From contig JAFQUP010000050.1 in assembly GCA_017408405.1 (NCBI GenBank), positions 1 to 59,786 on the forward strand: a stretch of DNA of 59,786 nt, in the 5' to 3' direction. The position numbers and the translations under genes are program-made. The notes beneath the pieces are model-generated. The model did no database searches, was not told where the DNA came from, and saw only the letters and a program-made list of their open reading frames with translations. Within the stretch, counting starts at the first letter, position 1. Each line of letters starts with the position of its first letter. The DNA is from Thermoguttaceae bacterium (GTDB lineage: Bacteria; Planctomycetota; Planctomycetia; Pirellulales; Thermoguttaceae). Below are positions 48,968 to 57,975 of the stretch, in pieces.

Positions 48968-49750
48968 ATGGAAGATTCGGGTTTGAGTATGCTTTATTTT
49001 TTAGGCAAATGGTTGATATTGATACTTTTGGTAAATGCGGCAGGTTGTTCAGCGATGTTCAACGCTAAGCCGATTCCAGGGGTACCTCAGCCTGAAGACC
49101 GAATCCACCAGATTCGTGAGTTAGGGGCAAACGCGGAATTGGTTCCGGATGAGCAGAAGGAGCAGTATGCCCGAACGCTTTCGACTCTGGTTCGTGAGGA
49201 GACAGATTGCGTGATGCGGCGAGAGGCGGTTCTGGCGATTTCGCGTTTTAAGGTTCCGATTACGGCGGATACGCTTCGCGCGGCAGCGAAGGACCCGGAT
49301 CGGGATGTTCGAGAAAGTCTGTGTACTGCCTGGCAGAATTATGGCGGAGAAACCGCTGTGACGGAGATCATTCAGATTCTTGGGAATGATTCGGATCTTG
49401 ATGTTCGTCATGCCGCGATAGAGGCACTTGGCAATCTGAAAGATGAGCGCGCGATAGTGGCGCTTGAAGTGCCTCTCGTTGATACGGATCCGGCGTTAAG
49501 GCACTATACGGTGCAGGCACTTCAGAAAATCACGGGTCTTTCGACCACGGATCACGCGGAATGGGTCGCGTATTGTCAGGCGCGTCATCCGGACACCGCG
49601 GTAGCGTACCAGGAGCCGAAAAAGAAGAAGGAATTTAAATCACCCCTTTTAAATCTTCTTCCTCAGAAAAAGGAAGAAATAGAGGTTCCTGAAGCGATTT
49701 CCAGCGAAGAGTCCAGTGACTTGAAACCGAAAAAGAAACGAAACAGTTGA
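48968..49750 (+). CDS. HEAT-repeat lipoprotein
   Basis: A 260-residue protein with a lipoprotein-type signal: hydrophobic stretch LYFLGKWLILILLVNAAGC, with the lipobox NAAGC about residue 27. The body has HEAT-like (PBS-lyase type) repeats: REAVLAISRF, DRDVRESLCTAW, DLDVRHAAIEALGNL, DPALRHYTVQALQKI. The tail is Lys/Glu-rich. The frame extends to TTG 48893, but the promoter at 48855-48883 argues against that. ATG 48968 and ATG 48989 are both possible; neither has a clear ribosome site. HEAT repeats usually mediate protein-protein contacts; the partner is unknown. Confidence 0.8.
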   Translation: MEDSGLSMLYFLGKWLILILLVNAAGCSAMFNAKPIPGVPQPEDRIHQIRELGANAELVPDEQKEQYARTLSTLVREETDCVMRREAVLAISRFKVPITADTLRAAAKDPDRDVRESLCTAWQNYGGETAVTEIIQILGNDSDLDVRHAAIEALGNLKDERAIVALEVPLVDTDPALRHYTVQALQKITGLSTTDHAEWVAYCQARHPDTAVAYQEPKKKKEFKSPLLNLLPQKKEEIEVPEAISSEESSDLKPKKKRNS

Positions 49751-49956
49751 GAAAATGAATCAGTGCCAGCTCCGCAGGAGCAGTGAATCATCGGAGAGGC
49801 ATCGGAAAATTAACGGCGAGGCGGAAAACTCCGGTCGCGGAGGTTTTCGTAATTTTGAAAAAGTTGAGAAATTTTCCGGAATGCGCGTTTTTCGATAACT
49901 TATTTCCCCAAAACAAATTTTTTACTCCCCCCACACTTAATTTCCAAGATTGAATC

Positions 49957-50892
49957 ATGTCCAATCCCCTTCGCATAACTGAACAGTTTCGCTATTTCAT
50001 TGAACACGCGAAAACGCTCCAGGCACAAATGGACGCGTCTGCGATCATATTGCTTTATGACGGGACTGCGGATTGGGGTCGTGTCAAGAAGCTGGTAGGT
50101 GAGAATGTTCCGTTTATTCTCGCTGTTGATACGGAGGAGCAGGCTCAAGGTGCCGCGGAAGCGGGAATCAATACGATCGTTTTGGAGATGGTTGGTAATC
50201 CGGTTTATGACCGCTTGATGCAGGCACTTCTTGAGGCGATTACGGATGACCTGATTCGTCCGGGGAGTCAGATAGTCGCGATTTACGGCGGCTTTGAGTC
50301 GAATACGATAGATACTGTTTCCCTGATTTCCCTGAAGGAGCATTTAAATCGATTAACCAGTACGGATCTTCGTCTTTTGAACACGACGGTTCCGCTTGAG
50401 ACGCTCAAAACGATAGTTGAGCTGGCGGTAGAGATTGGTTTGAGCGGTCGCGAGGGAAAGCCGGTTGGTACTCTTTTTGTGGTAGGAGATAAACAGCGGG
50501 TTCTCGCGGAGAGTCACGCGGGCGGATTTGATCCGGTACGCGGGTACAGTCGCTCGGAAAGAAATATTATGGATGCCCGAGTGCGAGAGGGAATTAAGGA
50601 GATCGCGCAGCTTGACGGGGCAATCATCATTTCCGCGGATGGCATCGTTGAGGCGTCCTGCCGTATTCTGGACGCGAGCGCGGATAATATTACGCTTTCC
50701 AAGGGGCTTGGTTCCCGTCACTGGGCCGCGGCCGGTATTACGCGCTGCACGAAGGCCGTGGCGATTGTGGTGAGTGAAACAAACGGAACGGTTCGTATTT
50801 TTCAGAATGGTGAAGTGATGCTTCGTATTGAGCCGACGAATCGCAAACCGTTTATCTGGAAGAAACTCGAGTATGAACCGCCGGAAAACTGA
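49957..50892 (+). CDS. Diadenylate cyclase, DacZ-like architecture
   Basis: A 311-residue protein that should make cyclic di-AMP from ATP. The C-terminal DAC domain has the catalytic DGA motif (Asp220) in DGAIIISADG and a motif II reading GSRHWAAAGIT, with Arg254-His255-Trp256 where bacterial enzymes have RHR. The N-terminal half (FILAVDTEEQAQGAAEAGIN..., SQIVAIYGG) looks like the pyruvate-kinase C-terminal-type domain found in archaeal DacZ enzymes, unlike DisA or CdaA, which this protein does not resemble at its N-terminus. It has no membrane helices. Whether cyclic di-AMP controls potassium or envelope stress here is not shown. fliN lies 75 bp downstream. Confidence 0.85.
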   Translation: MSNPLRITEQFRYFIEHAKTLQAQMDASAIILLYDGTADWGRVKKLVGENVPFILAVDTEEQAQGAAEAGINTIVLEMVGNPVYDRLMQALLEAITDDLIRPGSQIVAIYGGFESNTIDTVSLISLKEHLNRLTSTDLRLLNTTVPLETLKTIVELAVEIGLSGREGKPVGTLFVVGDKQRVLAESHAGGFDPVRGYSRSERNIMDARVREGIKEIAQLDGAIIISADGIVEASCRILDASADNITLSKGLGSRHWAAAGITRCTKAVAIVVSETNGTVRIFQNGEVMLRIEPTNRKPFIWKKLEYEPPEN

Positions 50893-50967
50893 GAATAAAC
50901 TCCGTTGATGGATGAAGGATTTGATGACCGGTGAATCGTGGAGATCGAAAAGAAAGAGCGGAGCAAA

Positions 50968-51360
50968 ATGCCGGAACAAGAAAAGAATACGGGGAATTCC
51001 GAATTGACTTCGGCGGAACTGGATATGCTTTTGGACGAAGTTGATGAGAAATTTCCTTCGTTGCCGGAGGTGGATATTCCTGAGAAATCGCCAGTGGGAG
51101 AGTCTGGGGAAGTCCGGAGGATGTTCAGCCGGGAACAGATCGCGTCATTGGGCAATATTGAGCTGGAAGTCCGAATCGAACTTGGTCAGACGACGATGCT
51201 TCTTTCGGAGGTATCGAATCTTCGTCCAGGTTCGGTCGTTATTTTGGATAAGCACGTAAATGAACTGGTGAATATTTTGGTGAATGGAAAAGCGGTTGCC
51301 CGGGGTGAGCTGCTTGTCGTAAACGGCTATTTTTGTGTGCGGATCAAAGAGTTTCTTTGA
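50968..51360 (+). CDS. fliN: Flagellar switch protein FliN
   Basis: A 130-residue FliN. The C-terminal SpoA domain has VEIELGQ-type features (LEVRIELGQTTMLLSEVSNLRPGSVVILDKHVNELVNILVNGK and RGELLVVNGYFCVRI). FliN is the cytoplasmic part of the flagellar motor switch complex. GGAG lies 5 bases before the ATG at 50968, so the GTG at 50938 is not used. An acidic N-terminal part (about 50 residues) precedes the domain. It begins a run fliN-fliO-fliP on the plus strand. Confidence 0.92.
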   Translation: MPEQEKNTGNSELTSAELDMLLDEVDEKFPSLPEVDIPEKSPVGESGEVRRMFSREQIASLGNIELEVRIELGQTTMLLSEVSNLRPGSVVILDKHVNELVNILVNGKAVARGELLVVNGYFCVRIKEFL

Positions 51361-51414
51361 GATTTGAGTTTGTCTCTTCCATTTTCCCTTTTCGGAGCAG
51401 GCAAAGGAGTTTTT

Positions 51415-52188
51415 ATGGGCCGTAAGCATTTGAGAGTTACGCGAAATTTACTGTGGGGCATCATCATTGGTCTTTCTTTTTTGGCGGAGTCAGTTCTTTG
51501 CGCGCAGATGATACCGGCAAATGGCGTTGAGCTTTCCAATGAGGTTCCATCCGGATTCTCGGAGGTTACTTCTCAAAATGAAGTTTCATCGCGGAATATT
51601 GAGCGGGGAACTTCCGCGCTTCATCCGGCAGAGCGATCCAGAACCGCGGATTCTTTGCCTTTTGAGAATGTTTCCGTGAATTCACGATTTTCGACAGCGC
51701 ATAGCGCGAATTCAGAGGAAAAAAAACTGTTTTCCGCTTCCGAGTCGTCGACGGTTTCCGATTCGGGCAAAGCGAATGAAGGAAATGAGAAAAAGTCGAA
51801 ATTTTCATTTTCCGCGGGAGTGAAGAAACTGGCGTTTTCTGTGGCGGTGGTCACGCTGCTTTTTTTTGTTTTGCTTCTCATTTTAAAGAAATTTTCTCCC
51901 AAAGACGCGCCGGAGCTTCCGAAAGAAGCGTTTGAGATACTCGGAAAATCACACTTGGCATTTCGGCATCAACTCTATTTAATGAGATGCGGTGAGAAGA
52001 TATTTATCGTTTCCATTTCACAGAATGGAGTGGATCGAATTGGTGAGATTGAAGATCCGGCGGAAGCGGAGCGTCTCGCGCGGCTTTGTCGGGGAGAAAT
52101 TTTAGGTACCAATAATTTGAGAAATTTTGAAGAATACCGTTCCCGCGTTTCAGGTGAAAAGGCAGCGGAGAACGTGTGCGTGAAATGA
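51415..52188 (+). CDS. fliO: Flagellar biosynthetic protein FliO
   Basis: A 257-residue FliO-like protein: a signal-like N-terminus (LLWGIIIGLSFLAESVLCAQ), a long Ser/Glu-rich linker, one strong membrane helix (LAFSVAVVTLLFFVLLLILKKF) and the cytoplasmic tail typical of FliO (EILGKSHLAFRHQLYLMRCGEKIFIVSISQNGVDRIGEI). FliO helps assemble the FliP ring of the flagellar export gate. AAAGGAG lies 5 bases before the ATG at 51415. The large external linker is longer than in most FliO proteins. fliP starts at its end. Confidence 0.85.
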   Translation: MGRKHLRVTRNLLWGIIIGLSFLAESVLCAQMIPANGVELSNEVPSGFSEVTSQNEVSSRNIERGTSALHPAERSRTADSLPFENVSVNSRFSTAHSANSEEKKLFSASESSTVSDSGKANEGNEKKSKFSFSAGVKKLAFSVAVVTLLFFVLLLILKKFSPKDAPELPKEAFEILGKSHLAFRHQLYLMRCGEKIFIVSISQNGVDRIGEIEDPAEAERLARLCRGEILGTNNLRNFEEYRSRVSGEKAAENVCVK

Positions 52189-52208
52189 TGGAATTGGAGA
52201 ACTCTCAA

Positions 52209-53237
52209 ATGTTGGACGCGGCATTTAAGTTTCGTTTTTTGCGCATACTTATTGTTTTTGTGTTTTTCCCGCTTTTCTTTTGGGGAGAGCTGGAACTTTG
52301 GGCGCAGTATTCGCCCGGAAGCAAGGTTCATCCGAAGATTTGGTCGCAGCCTGAGAACACTTCAGAAAAGGTAAAATCTCCAGTTGTTCCCCCGCTCACG
52401 ATTCATGAAAGCGAGGAGAACGAAAACCTTCTCGCGGAGGAACCGGAACTATTTTCTGAAGAGTTGAAAGGGGTTAAGTCCGAGGTTTCGGCAGAATCCC
52501 CGGCGATTTCCCAAACGACACCATTGACAGAAGAAAAAAAGAGCGGTTTCAGTTTTGATCCGGTAACATGGTTTTCCTCCACGGGGATTCAGGGATCCGT
52601 TTCGACGTTTCTTTTTTTGAGCGCGGTAAGTCTCGCGCCGGCTTTTTTGATGATGACGACGAGTTTCGTTCGGATATTTGTGGTACTTGGTATTCTTCGC
52701 CATGGTTTCGGGACCCAAGGTATTCCCGGTACGCAGGTTCTGGCGGCGCTGGCACTTTTCATGACTTTTTTCATTATGTTTCCGACCTGGGAAAAGACCT
52801 GGCGTGAAGGAATCGTACCGTATCAGGAGGGTAAACTTTCGCAGGAAGAGGCTCTTAAGGCTGGATTGAAGCCGCTTCGTGACTTCATGGCGGCGCAGCT
52901 TGAAAGGACAGGAAATACGGAAGAAATCCTTCTTTTTTGGCGGCATAGTTCCACTCCGCCGGATGAATCGCGTCTTGAGGAGTACTCGGCCGAAGACATT
53001 CCGCTTCATGTTCTGCTTCCGTCTTTCATGCTGAGTGAATTAAAGACGGCATTCCTCATTGGTGTTCAGATTTTGATTCCGATGCTTGTCGTGGATCTTC
53101 TGGTTTCCTCTATTTTGGTTTCCATGGGAATGTTCATGCTTCCGCCAACGATGGTTTCTCTGCCCTTTAAGCTGCTTCTTTTTGTGTTGGCGGATGGTTG
53201 GCGGCTGGTCGTTGAGATGCTTTTGAACAGTTTTTGA
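52209..53237 (+). CDS. fliP: Flagellar biosynthetic protein FliP
   Basis: FliP forms the core ring of the flagellar type III export gate. Family stretches seen: SLAPAFLMMTTSFVRIFVVL, LRHGFGTQGIPGTQVLAALALFMTFFIMFP, SFMLSELKTAFLIGVQILIPMLVVDLLVSSILVSMGMFMLPP and FKLLLFVLADGW. An external Glu/Ser-rich segment follows the signal peptide, making it longer (342) than most (about 250). Starts at 52185 (overlapping the fliO stop as ATGA) and 52209 are in frame; GGAG lies 9 bases before 52209. fliQ and fliR, which usually follow, are absent here: the next gene is an unrelated hydrolase-like gene. Confidence 0.95.
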   Translation: MLDAAFKFRFLRILIVFVFFPLFFWGELELWAQYSPGSKVHPKIWSQPENTSEKVKSPVVPPLTIHESEENENLLAEEPELFSEELKGVKSEVSAESPAISQTTPLTEEKKSGFSFDPVTWFSSTGIQGSVSTFLFLSAVSLAPAFLMMTTSFVRIFVVLGILRHGFGTQGIPGTQVLAALALFMTFFIMFPTWEKTWREGIVPYQEGKLSQEEALKAGLKPLRDFMAAQLERTGNTEEILLFWRHSSTPPDESRLEEYSAEDIPLHVLLPSFMLSELKTAFLIGVQILIPMLVVDLLVSSILVSMGMFMLPPTMVSLPFKLLLFVLADGWRLVVEMLLNSF

Positions 53238-53245
53238 GGTTTTTC

Positions 53246-55651
53246 ATGACAAAGAAACGAATGGGTCATTTATTCCTGAAACTGGCGGTTCTGGGAATCC
53301 TGTTGGCAGGCGTTTTTTTTCCTCTGTCCGTTCACGCGTCTGATATTCTTCTGAAAGACGGCCGACATTTGCTGGGACGTGAAGGAATGTTGCCGAAATT
53401 TGGCGAATTGCCGCAGTATTCGACTCCGGAAGCGCAAATTGTTCCGATGAATATCGTTTTTATGGATGATGATTTGCGAAGAACTTACGTTTCAAAGAAA
53501 CAGGTCGCGGATGTCTTTTCCGAATCTGATTTGGAGGTGATTCCTGAACGGTTTGTCCTGCGTCAGAAGATACTTGAAAAAGGGGCTGCCATTAAGGGAA
53601 TGGGGATTTTGCTGAAAGAGGAACCATTTGATGAATTTGGACGCCGTACGATTCGAATGTCCACGGCGCAAGGTCCAAAAGACATTATTCAGTGCATTAC
53701 GGTCATCACGCCTTTTTGGACGAAAGTCGAGTGCACTAATTTCATTTGGGATATGCGTATTGCCACGACGAATATTCCAGTCGCTCAACTTCTTCCGATT
53801 CTGCGCAGGCAGGCCATTCGGCTTACGAAAGGTTCTGAAGTGGAAGCAGCGCAGAAAATTGCCCGTTTTTTCATTCAGGCTGAACGTTATGAATTGGCCG
53901 CTTATGAATTGAATCGCGTTATTCAGCAGGCGGAAGGTGAGGAGGCGGAATCTCTCCAAAAGACGCTTGCCCCGACATTGGCTATCGTTCGTCAGCTGTC
54001 AGCGAAGCGAGCGTTGAATGAACTGAAATTTCGACAGTCTAAAGGTCAGTATGGGCTGGTTCAGGATATGCTTGAGCAGTTTCCTGCTAAAGGTATCGCA
54101 GGTGAAACGCTTGTTCAGGTTCGCGAGCTGAAAAAAGAGTATGAAGTAATGGATCAGCGAATTGAAAAGCTGATCGAGAACATTCAGAAATGTTGGCTTG
54201 GTCTGAAAGATGAGTCGATTAAGGCGGAACTGAAACCGGTTTTGGTAGAGATTCTTGAGTCGGTGAATTACTCAACGCTGCCGCGAATGGAGGCGTTTGA
54301 GTCCATGATGGACATTGAGGGAACGGACGTTCAGGAATTGATTTCGCTTGCCGTAACGAGTTGGCTGATGGGGAGTAAAGAGGCCAGTGACCGAATCGTT
54401 ATCGCGGTTTCCGCCGTTCGAGTCCGCCAGCTGATTCAGGATTTCATGGAGGCGGACGATGACATGAGCCGGGAAGCTGTTTTCCGAAAATTCCGACAGG
54501 AGGAAGCCGGTTCCGTGAAAATAGTATCCGCTATTCTCTCGCACATGAAACCGCCAGTTCGTGTCGGGAAGGATGAATGGCAGGGAAAAGATGGTTTTTT
54601 CCGCCTTCAAACCCCCTCAACCGTGGATGATCAGCCAATTAATTACTGGGTTCAGCTTCCGCTGGAGTATGATCCGCGCCGGCTTTATCCCGCGGTCATT
54701 TGTCTTCATGGAGCAATGGATGACCCGCTTAAAGAGATGGAGTGGTGGACCGGAGGTTTTGATCCGAAAGGATTCCGTTACGGACAGGCAGGGCGGAACG
54801 GGTATGTCGTCATTTCAATTGATTGGATGAACAAAGATCAGAGAAATTACGAATATTCCGCTCGAGAACACGCGGCGGTTCTGAATGTGCTTCATCACGT
54901 GACGCAGCGATTTTCCATTGATACGGACCGAATTTTCCTTTCCGGGCATTTTGAAGGCGGAGAAGCCGCCTGGGACATTGCCTCGGCTCATCCTGACCTT
55001 TGGGCCGGTCTGATTCCGATTTCGGCTCGCGCTGAAAAATATTGCGCCATTTACTGGTCGAATCTCAGCAGGATGCCGATTTATTTTATTTGTGGTGAAC
55101 TGGATAATCAGATACTCGCGGAAAACGCGAATGTTCTCTCACGATATTCCCTTCACGGGTATGACATGACAGTTGCGGAATATCTGGGACGCGGTCGTGA
55201 AGCTTTTTCGGATGAGATTCTTCGGCTTTTTGATTGGATGGAACGAAAAAAACGTGATTTTTATCCTGCAGAATTTGAAGTGCGAACGATGCGTCCATGG
55301 GATAATTTCTTTTGGTGGGTGGATGTTGAAAAACTTCCGCCTAACGCGGTCGTTCTGCCTGCGGAATTTCCGAGACGGGGAATGATTCCGGCAAAAATAT
55401 CAGCGGAACTTCTTCCTGCGGTTAATACTTTGAAAGCAAATGTGCCGACGGGGAAGATTACGTTTTGGGTTGGTCCCGGAATGCTTGATTTTGAACAGCC
55501 AATAAATTTTCTCGTGAATGGAAAAAAAGTTCGCGTTTCGCGCGATACGAAACCTGATTTGAGAATTTTGCTGGATGATGTTCGGCAGCGCGGGGATCGG
55601 CAGAATCCATTCTGGCAGAAACTTGAGGCAGATACTGGACGAGTGAAGTGA
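53246..55651 (+). CDS. Secreted protein with an alpha/beta-hydrolase domain missing the nucleophile
   Basis: An 801-residue protein with a signal peptide (residues 1-30, ending VHASD). The first half is a helical region without recognised domain. The C-terminal half (from about residue 450) is an alpha/beta hydrolase of the S9/esterase type: PAVICLHGAMDDP, VISIDWMNKDQ, and nucleophile elbow SGHFEGGEAAWDIA, where Phe569 stands in place of the expected serine (GHSxGG). The GELDNQI and following region would carry the acid. With the serine gone it is unlikely to be a normal esterase. GAGG lies 6 bases before the ATG, 8 bp past the fliP stop, so it may be cotranscribed. Confidence 0.8.
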   Translation: MTKKRMGHLFLKLAVLGILLAGVFFPLSVHASDILLKDGRHLLGREGMLPKFGELPQYSTPEAQIVPMNIVFMDDDLRRTYVSKKQVADVFSESDLEVIPERFVLRQKILEKGAAIKGMGILLKEEPFDEFGRRTIRMSTAQGPKDIIQCITVITPFWTKVECTNFIWDMRIATTNIPVAQLLPILRRQAIRLTKGSEVEAAQKIARFFIQAERYELAAYELNRVIQQAEGEEAESLQKTLAPTLAIVRQLSAKRALNELKFRQSKGQYGLVQDMLEQFPAKGIAGETLVQVRELKKEYEVMDQRIEKLIENIQKCWLGLKDESIKAELKPVLVEILESVNYSTLPRMEAFESMMDIEGTDVQELISLAVTSWLMGSKEASDRIVIAVSAVRVRQLIQDFMEADDDMSREAVFRKFRQEEAGSVKIVSAILSHMKPPVRVGKDEWQGKDGFFRLQTPSTVDDQPINYWVQLPLEYDPRRLYPAVICLHGAMDDPLKEMEWWTGGFDPKGFRYGQAGRNGYVVISIDWMNKDQRNYEYSAREHAAVLNVLHHVTQRFSIDTDRIFLSGHFEGGEAAWDIASAHPDLWAGLIPISARAEKYCAIYWSNLSRMPIYFICGELDNQILAENANVLSRYSLHGYDMTVAEYLGRGREAFSDEILRLFDWMERKKRDFYPAEFEVRTMRPWDNFFWWVDVEKLPPNAVVLPAEFPRRGMIPAKISAELLPAVNTLKANVPTGKITFWVGPGMLDFEQPINFLVNGKKVRVSRDTKPDLRILLDDVRQRGDRQNPFWQKLEADTGRVK

Positions 55652-55863
55652 GGAATCCCTTTAAGGCCGTGGAAATTTCATGAATGGAATGAGAAAACGT
55701 ATTTAATTTTCCGAAAATGACGAATGAATTGCGAGAAAAAGGAAGGAAAGTTTCAAAAAACATCAAAAAGTGCTTGCGTTTTCATGAAATTGAGAGAAAA
55801 TGGAAATGGATTTCCATTCGGTTTCGGGATTTTTGTCGCTACTTTTTTGAACTGTTAAAGATC

Positions 55864-57018
55864 ATGAATTTCATCCGTTCCCTGTTTTTTCGGACTGTTC
55901 GTTTTGTGAGTAATGCCCGTTTCATGACGATTCTGGTTTTGGCGATTATTTCTATTGGAATATGCCTGAATGATTTCAGACTTCAGGCTCAGACTCTCCG
56001 GCGAGATGCTTCTGTCGGTACTGTCCAGAAAGAGAAATATGTTTCGATGGTTTTGATGCCGGAAGGAATCCGAATTCTTAAAGTGAACTATCCGTGCGAC
56101 AGGCATCCCAATACGTCGGTTGAAGTTCGGCTTCTTTCGGAAAATGCCGCGCGAGATTTGCAGTTTGTGAATCCAATCTTTTTTGAACATGCCTGGATGC
56201 TTAAAAAAGATCTTAATGGAGTTTCTGTCAAAGATATGCTTGATCAATGCTACTGGATGGATGAAGATGATCATGTCGTGCGCAGACTTCGTTTTGAAGA
56301 TCCGGAAGCGGATGTGGATATTCTCGGGGCGGTCGGAGCTTTCCAGGTTCGCGATACGATGGTCCGAATCAAGACTGAGAATCCCAAAACGAGAGAAATG
56401 GAAACGACACTCATTTTTCCAAACGCCAGTCGTGTTCAGGTTGGCGCAATGCCGTCAAAGGCGGATCCTTTTAGCGAATATGCTTTTGGATTTGACCTGG
56501 TTGCTCCGGAATTCAACCAGCCATGCGACATCATGGTTTGGGTTTTGAGAGGAGACAAAATTATGGCAGAGGAAACTCTTCATTGGGACGGGCGCATTGA
56601 AAAACCGTATGAAGAGAAAGAGTTTGTTGTTCGTGCCCGAAAAAAGGTCAAAAAAGAAAAAGACGACTTTTTTGATGATGAGGAGGACGACGAAGACTCC
56701 GGAGATGATGAGGAATTTGAGGACGACGAAGACTCTGGGGATGATGAGGAATTTAAGGACGACGAAGACTCTGGGGATGATGAGGAATTTAAGGACGACG
56801 AAGACTCCGGGGATGATGAGGAATTTGAGGACGACGAAGACTCCGGGGATGACGAGGAATTTGAGGACGACGAAGACTCCGGAGATGATGAGGAATTTGA
56901 GGACGACGAAGACTCCGGGGATGATGAGGAATTTAAGGACGACGAAGACTCTGGGGATGATGAGGAATTTAAGGACGACGAAGACTCCGGAGATGAAGAA
57001 GAGTTTGAGGACGAATGA
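55864..57018 (+). CDS. Secreted protein with acidic DDEDSGDDEEF repeats
   Basis: A protein of 384 residues if started at ATG 55864 (the frame runs to ATG 55717, adding 49 basic residues). The N-terminal hydrophobic segment (FMTILVLAIISIGICL) is a signal or anchor. The folded part (about residues 45-260) is beta-rich with VLMPEGIRILKVNYPC; no family was recognised. The C-terminus is an extremely acidic array of nine 12-residue units DDEDSGDDEEFE or ...FK. Neither start has a ribosome site. It follows the hydrolase-like gene on the same strand. The acidic tail could bind cations or partners; that is inference. Confidence 0.75.
   Translation: MNFIRSLFFRTVRFVSNARFMTILVLAIISIGICLNDFRLQAQTLRRDASVGTVQKEKYVSMVLMPEGIRILKVNYPCDRHPNTSVEVRLLSENAARDLQFVNPIFFEHAWMLKKDLNGVSVKDMLDQCYWMDEDDHVVRRLRFEDPEADVDILGAVGAFQVRDTMVRIKTENPKTREMETTLIFPNASRVQVGAMPSKADPFSEYAFGFDLVAPEFNQPCDIMVWVLRGDKIMAEETLHWDGRIEKPYEEKEFVVRARKKVKKEKDDFFDDEEDDEDSGDDEEFEDDEDSGDDEEFKDDEDSGDDEEFKDDEDSGDDEEFEDDEDSGDDEEFEDDEDSGDDEEFEDDEDSGDDEEFKDDEDSGDDEEFKDDEDSGDEEEFEDE
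56686..57009. repeat. 36-bp tandem repeat, 9 copies
   Basis: Units start every 36 bp from 56686 (GACGACGAAGACTCCGGAG...). They are in frame and encode DDEDSGDDEEF plus E or K. Copies differ at only a few third positions, so the array is probably young and may vary in length. Confidence 0.93.
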
Positions 57019-57077
57019 GTTCTTTAAATCGGGGAGAATCAGGAGGGAAGAGGGGCGTTTTAGGGGGAATGTGAGTC

Positions 57078-57857
57078 ATGCGTTTTTTGCATTTGGGCGA
57101 CATCGTGGGTAAACCGGCACGTGATTTGATTCGAAAACGAATTGCGGATATTCGTAAAGAGTTGGATCTTGAATTCGTGACCGCGAACGCGGAAAACGCG
57201 GCAGCTGGCTCTGGAATTAATCAGGCGATTTTTAATGAATTGCGCAATGCTGGAATTGATTGTCTCACGATGGGAGACCATACGTTTAAGCGAAAAGAGG
57301 CGATTAGCGTTCTGGAGAAGGAATCACGAATCGTGCGTCCGGCCAATTATCCCAATGAGGCACCCGGAAAAGGCGTTTGTGTTTTTGAGATTGGCATGGG
57401 GGCGCGCTGTGCGGTTCTGAATCTTCAGGGGCGCGTTTTTATGCAGCCAATTGACTGTCCGTTTCATGCGGCTGATCGACTTTTGCGTCAGCTTCCGAAA
57501 GATGTGAAAGTCATTTTTGTTGATTTTCACGCGGAGGCAACCAGCGATAAGCAAATTATGGGCCGGTATCTTGATGGACGAGTGACGGCAGTGCTCGGGA
57601 CGCATACGCATGTTGCGACTGCGGATGAGCAGATTTTTCCGGGAGGAACCGCCTTTCAGTGCGATGTCGGAATGTGCGGTTCAATGAAAAGTATTATTGG
57701 AAGAAAAATAGAGTGTGTTACGGAAACGACTCTCACGGCTCGCCCGACAAGCTACGAAGTGGCGGATCAGGAGATTGCTCTGCACGGGACAATCGTCGAA
57801 TTTAATCCTCTCACCGGAAAAGCTTTGTCAATTGAACGATGGACTTGCCGTGAGTGA
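57078..57857 (+). CDS. ymdB: YmdB-type metallophosphoesterase
   Basis: A 259-residue protein of the YmdB (TIGR00282) family. It starts MRFLHLGDIVGKPAR, has ANAENAAAGSGI, TMGDHTFKR, VDFHAEATSDKQ and LGTHTHVATADEQI: the dinuclear-metal blocks of the family. In Bacillus YmdB hydrolyses 2',3'-cyclic nucleotides and influences development and biofilm formation; here the role is unknown. GGGGGA lies 10 bases before the ATG. It follows the acidic repeat gene by 59 bp. Confidence 0.92.
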   Translation: MRFLHLGDIVGKPARDLIRKRIADIRKELDLEFVTANAENAAAGSGINQAIFNELRNAGIDCLTMGDHTFKRKEAISVLEKESRIVRPANYPNEAPGKGVCVFEIGMGARCAVLNLQGRVFMQPIDCPFHAADRLLRQLPKDVKVIFVDFHAEATSDKQIMGRYLDGRVTAVLGTHTHVATADEQIFPGGTAFQCDVGMCGSMKSIIGRKIECVTETTLTARPTSYEVADQEIALHGTIVEFNPLTGKALSIERWTCRE

Positions 57858-57877
57858 AAGATTTTTTTATTTTGAGC

Positions 57878-57905
57878 TTGACAACTAATGAAAATCTGAT
57901 ATAAT
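57878..57905 (+). promoter_or_regulatory. Perfect consensus sigma-70 promoter
   Basis: TTGACA (57878-57883), 16 bp, TATAAT (57900-57905), 70 bp before the small membrane protein gene. Confidence 0.85.
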
Positions 57906-57975
57906 TAATTGGTAAATTTTAACTAATTTGCGCAGTTTTTGGGGCGCGTAAAGGCAATCAGAAAAGAGTCAGCTC

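Noticed and set aside
50968..53237. fliN/O/P as a type III secretion (injectisome) set
   Set aside because: FliO and FlgM are flagellar, and no injectisome-specific genes were seen.
56686..57009. Regular 36-bp repeats as a CRISPR array
   Set aside because: The units are contiguous, with no spacers, and encode an in-frame peptide repeat.
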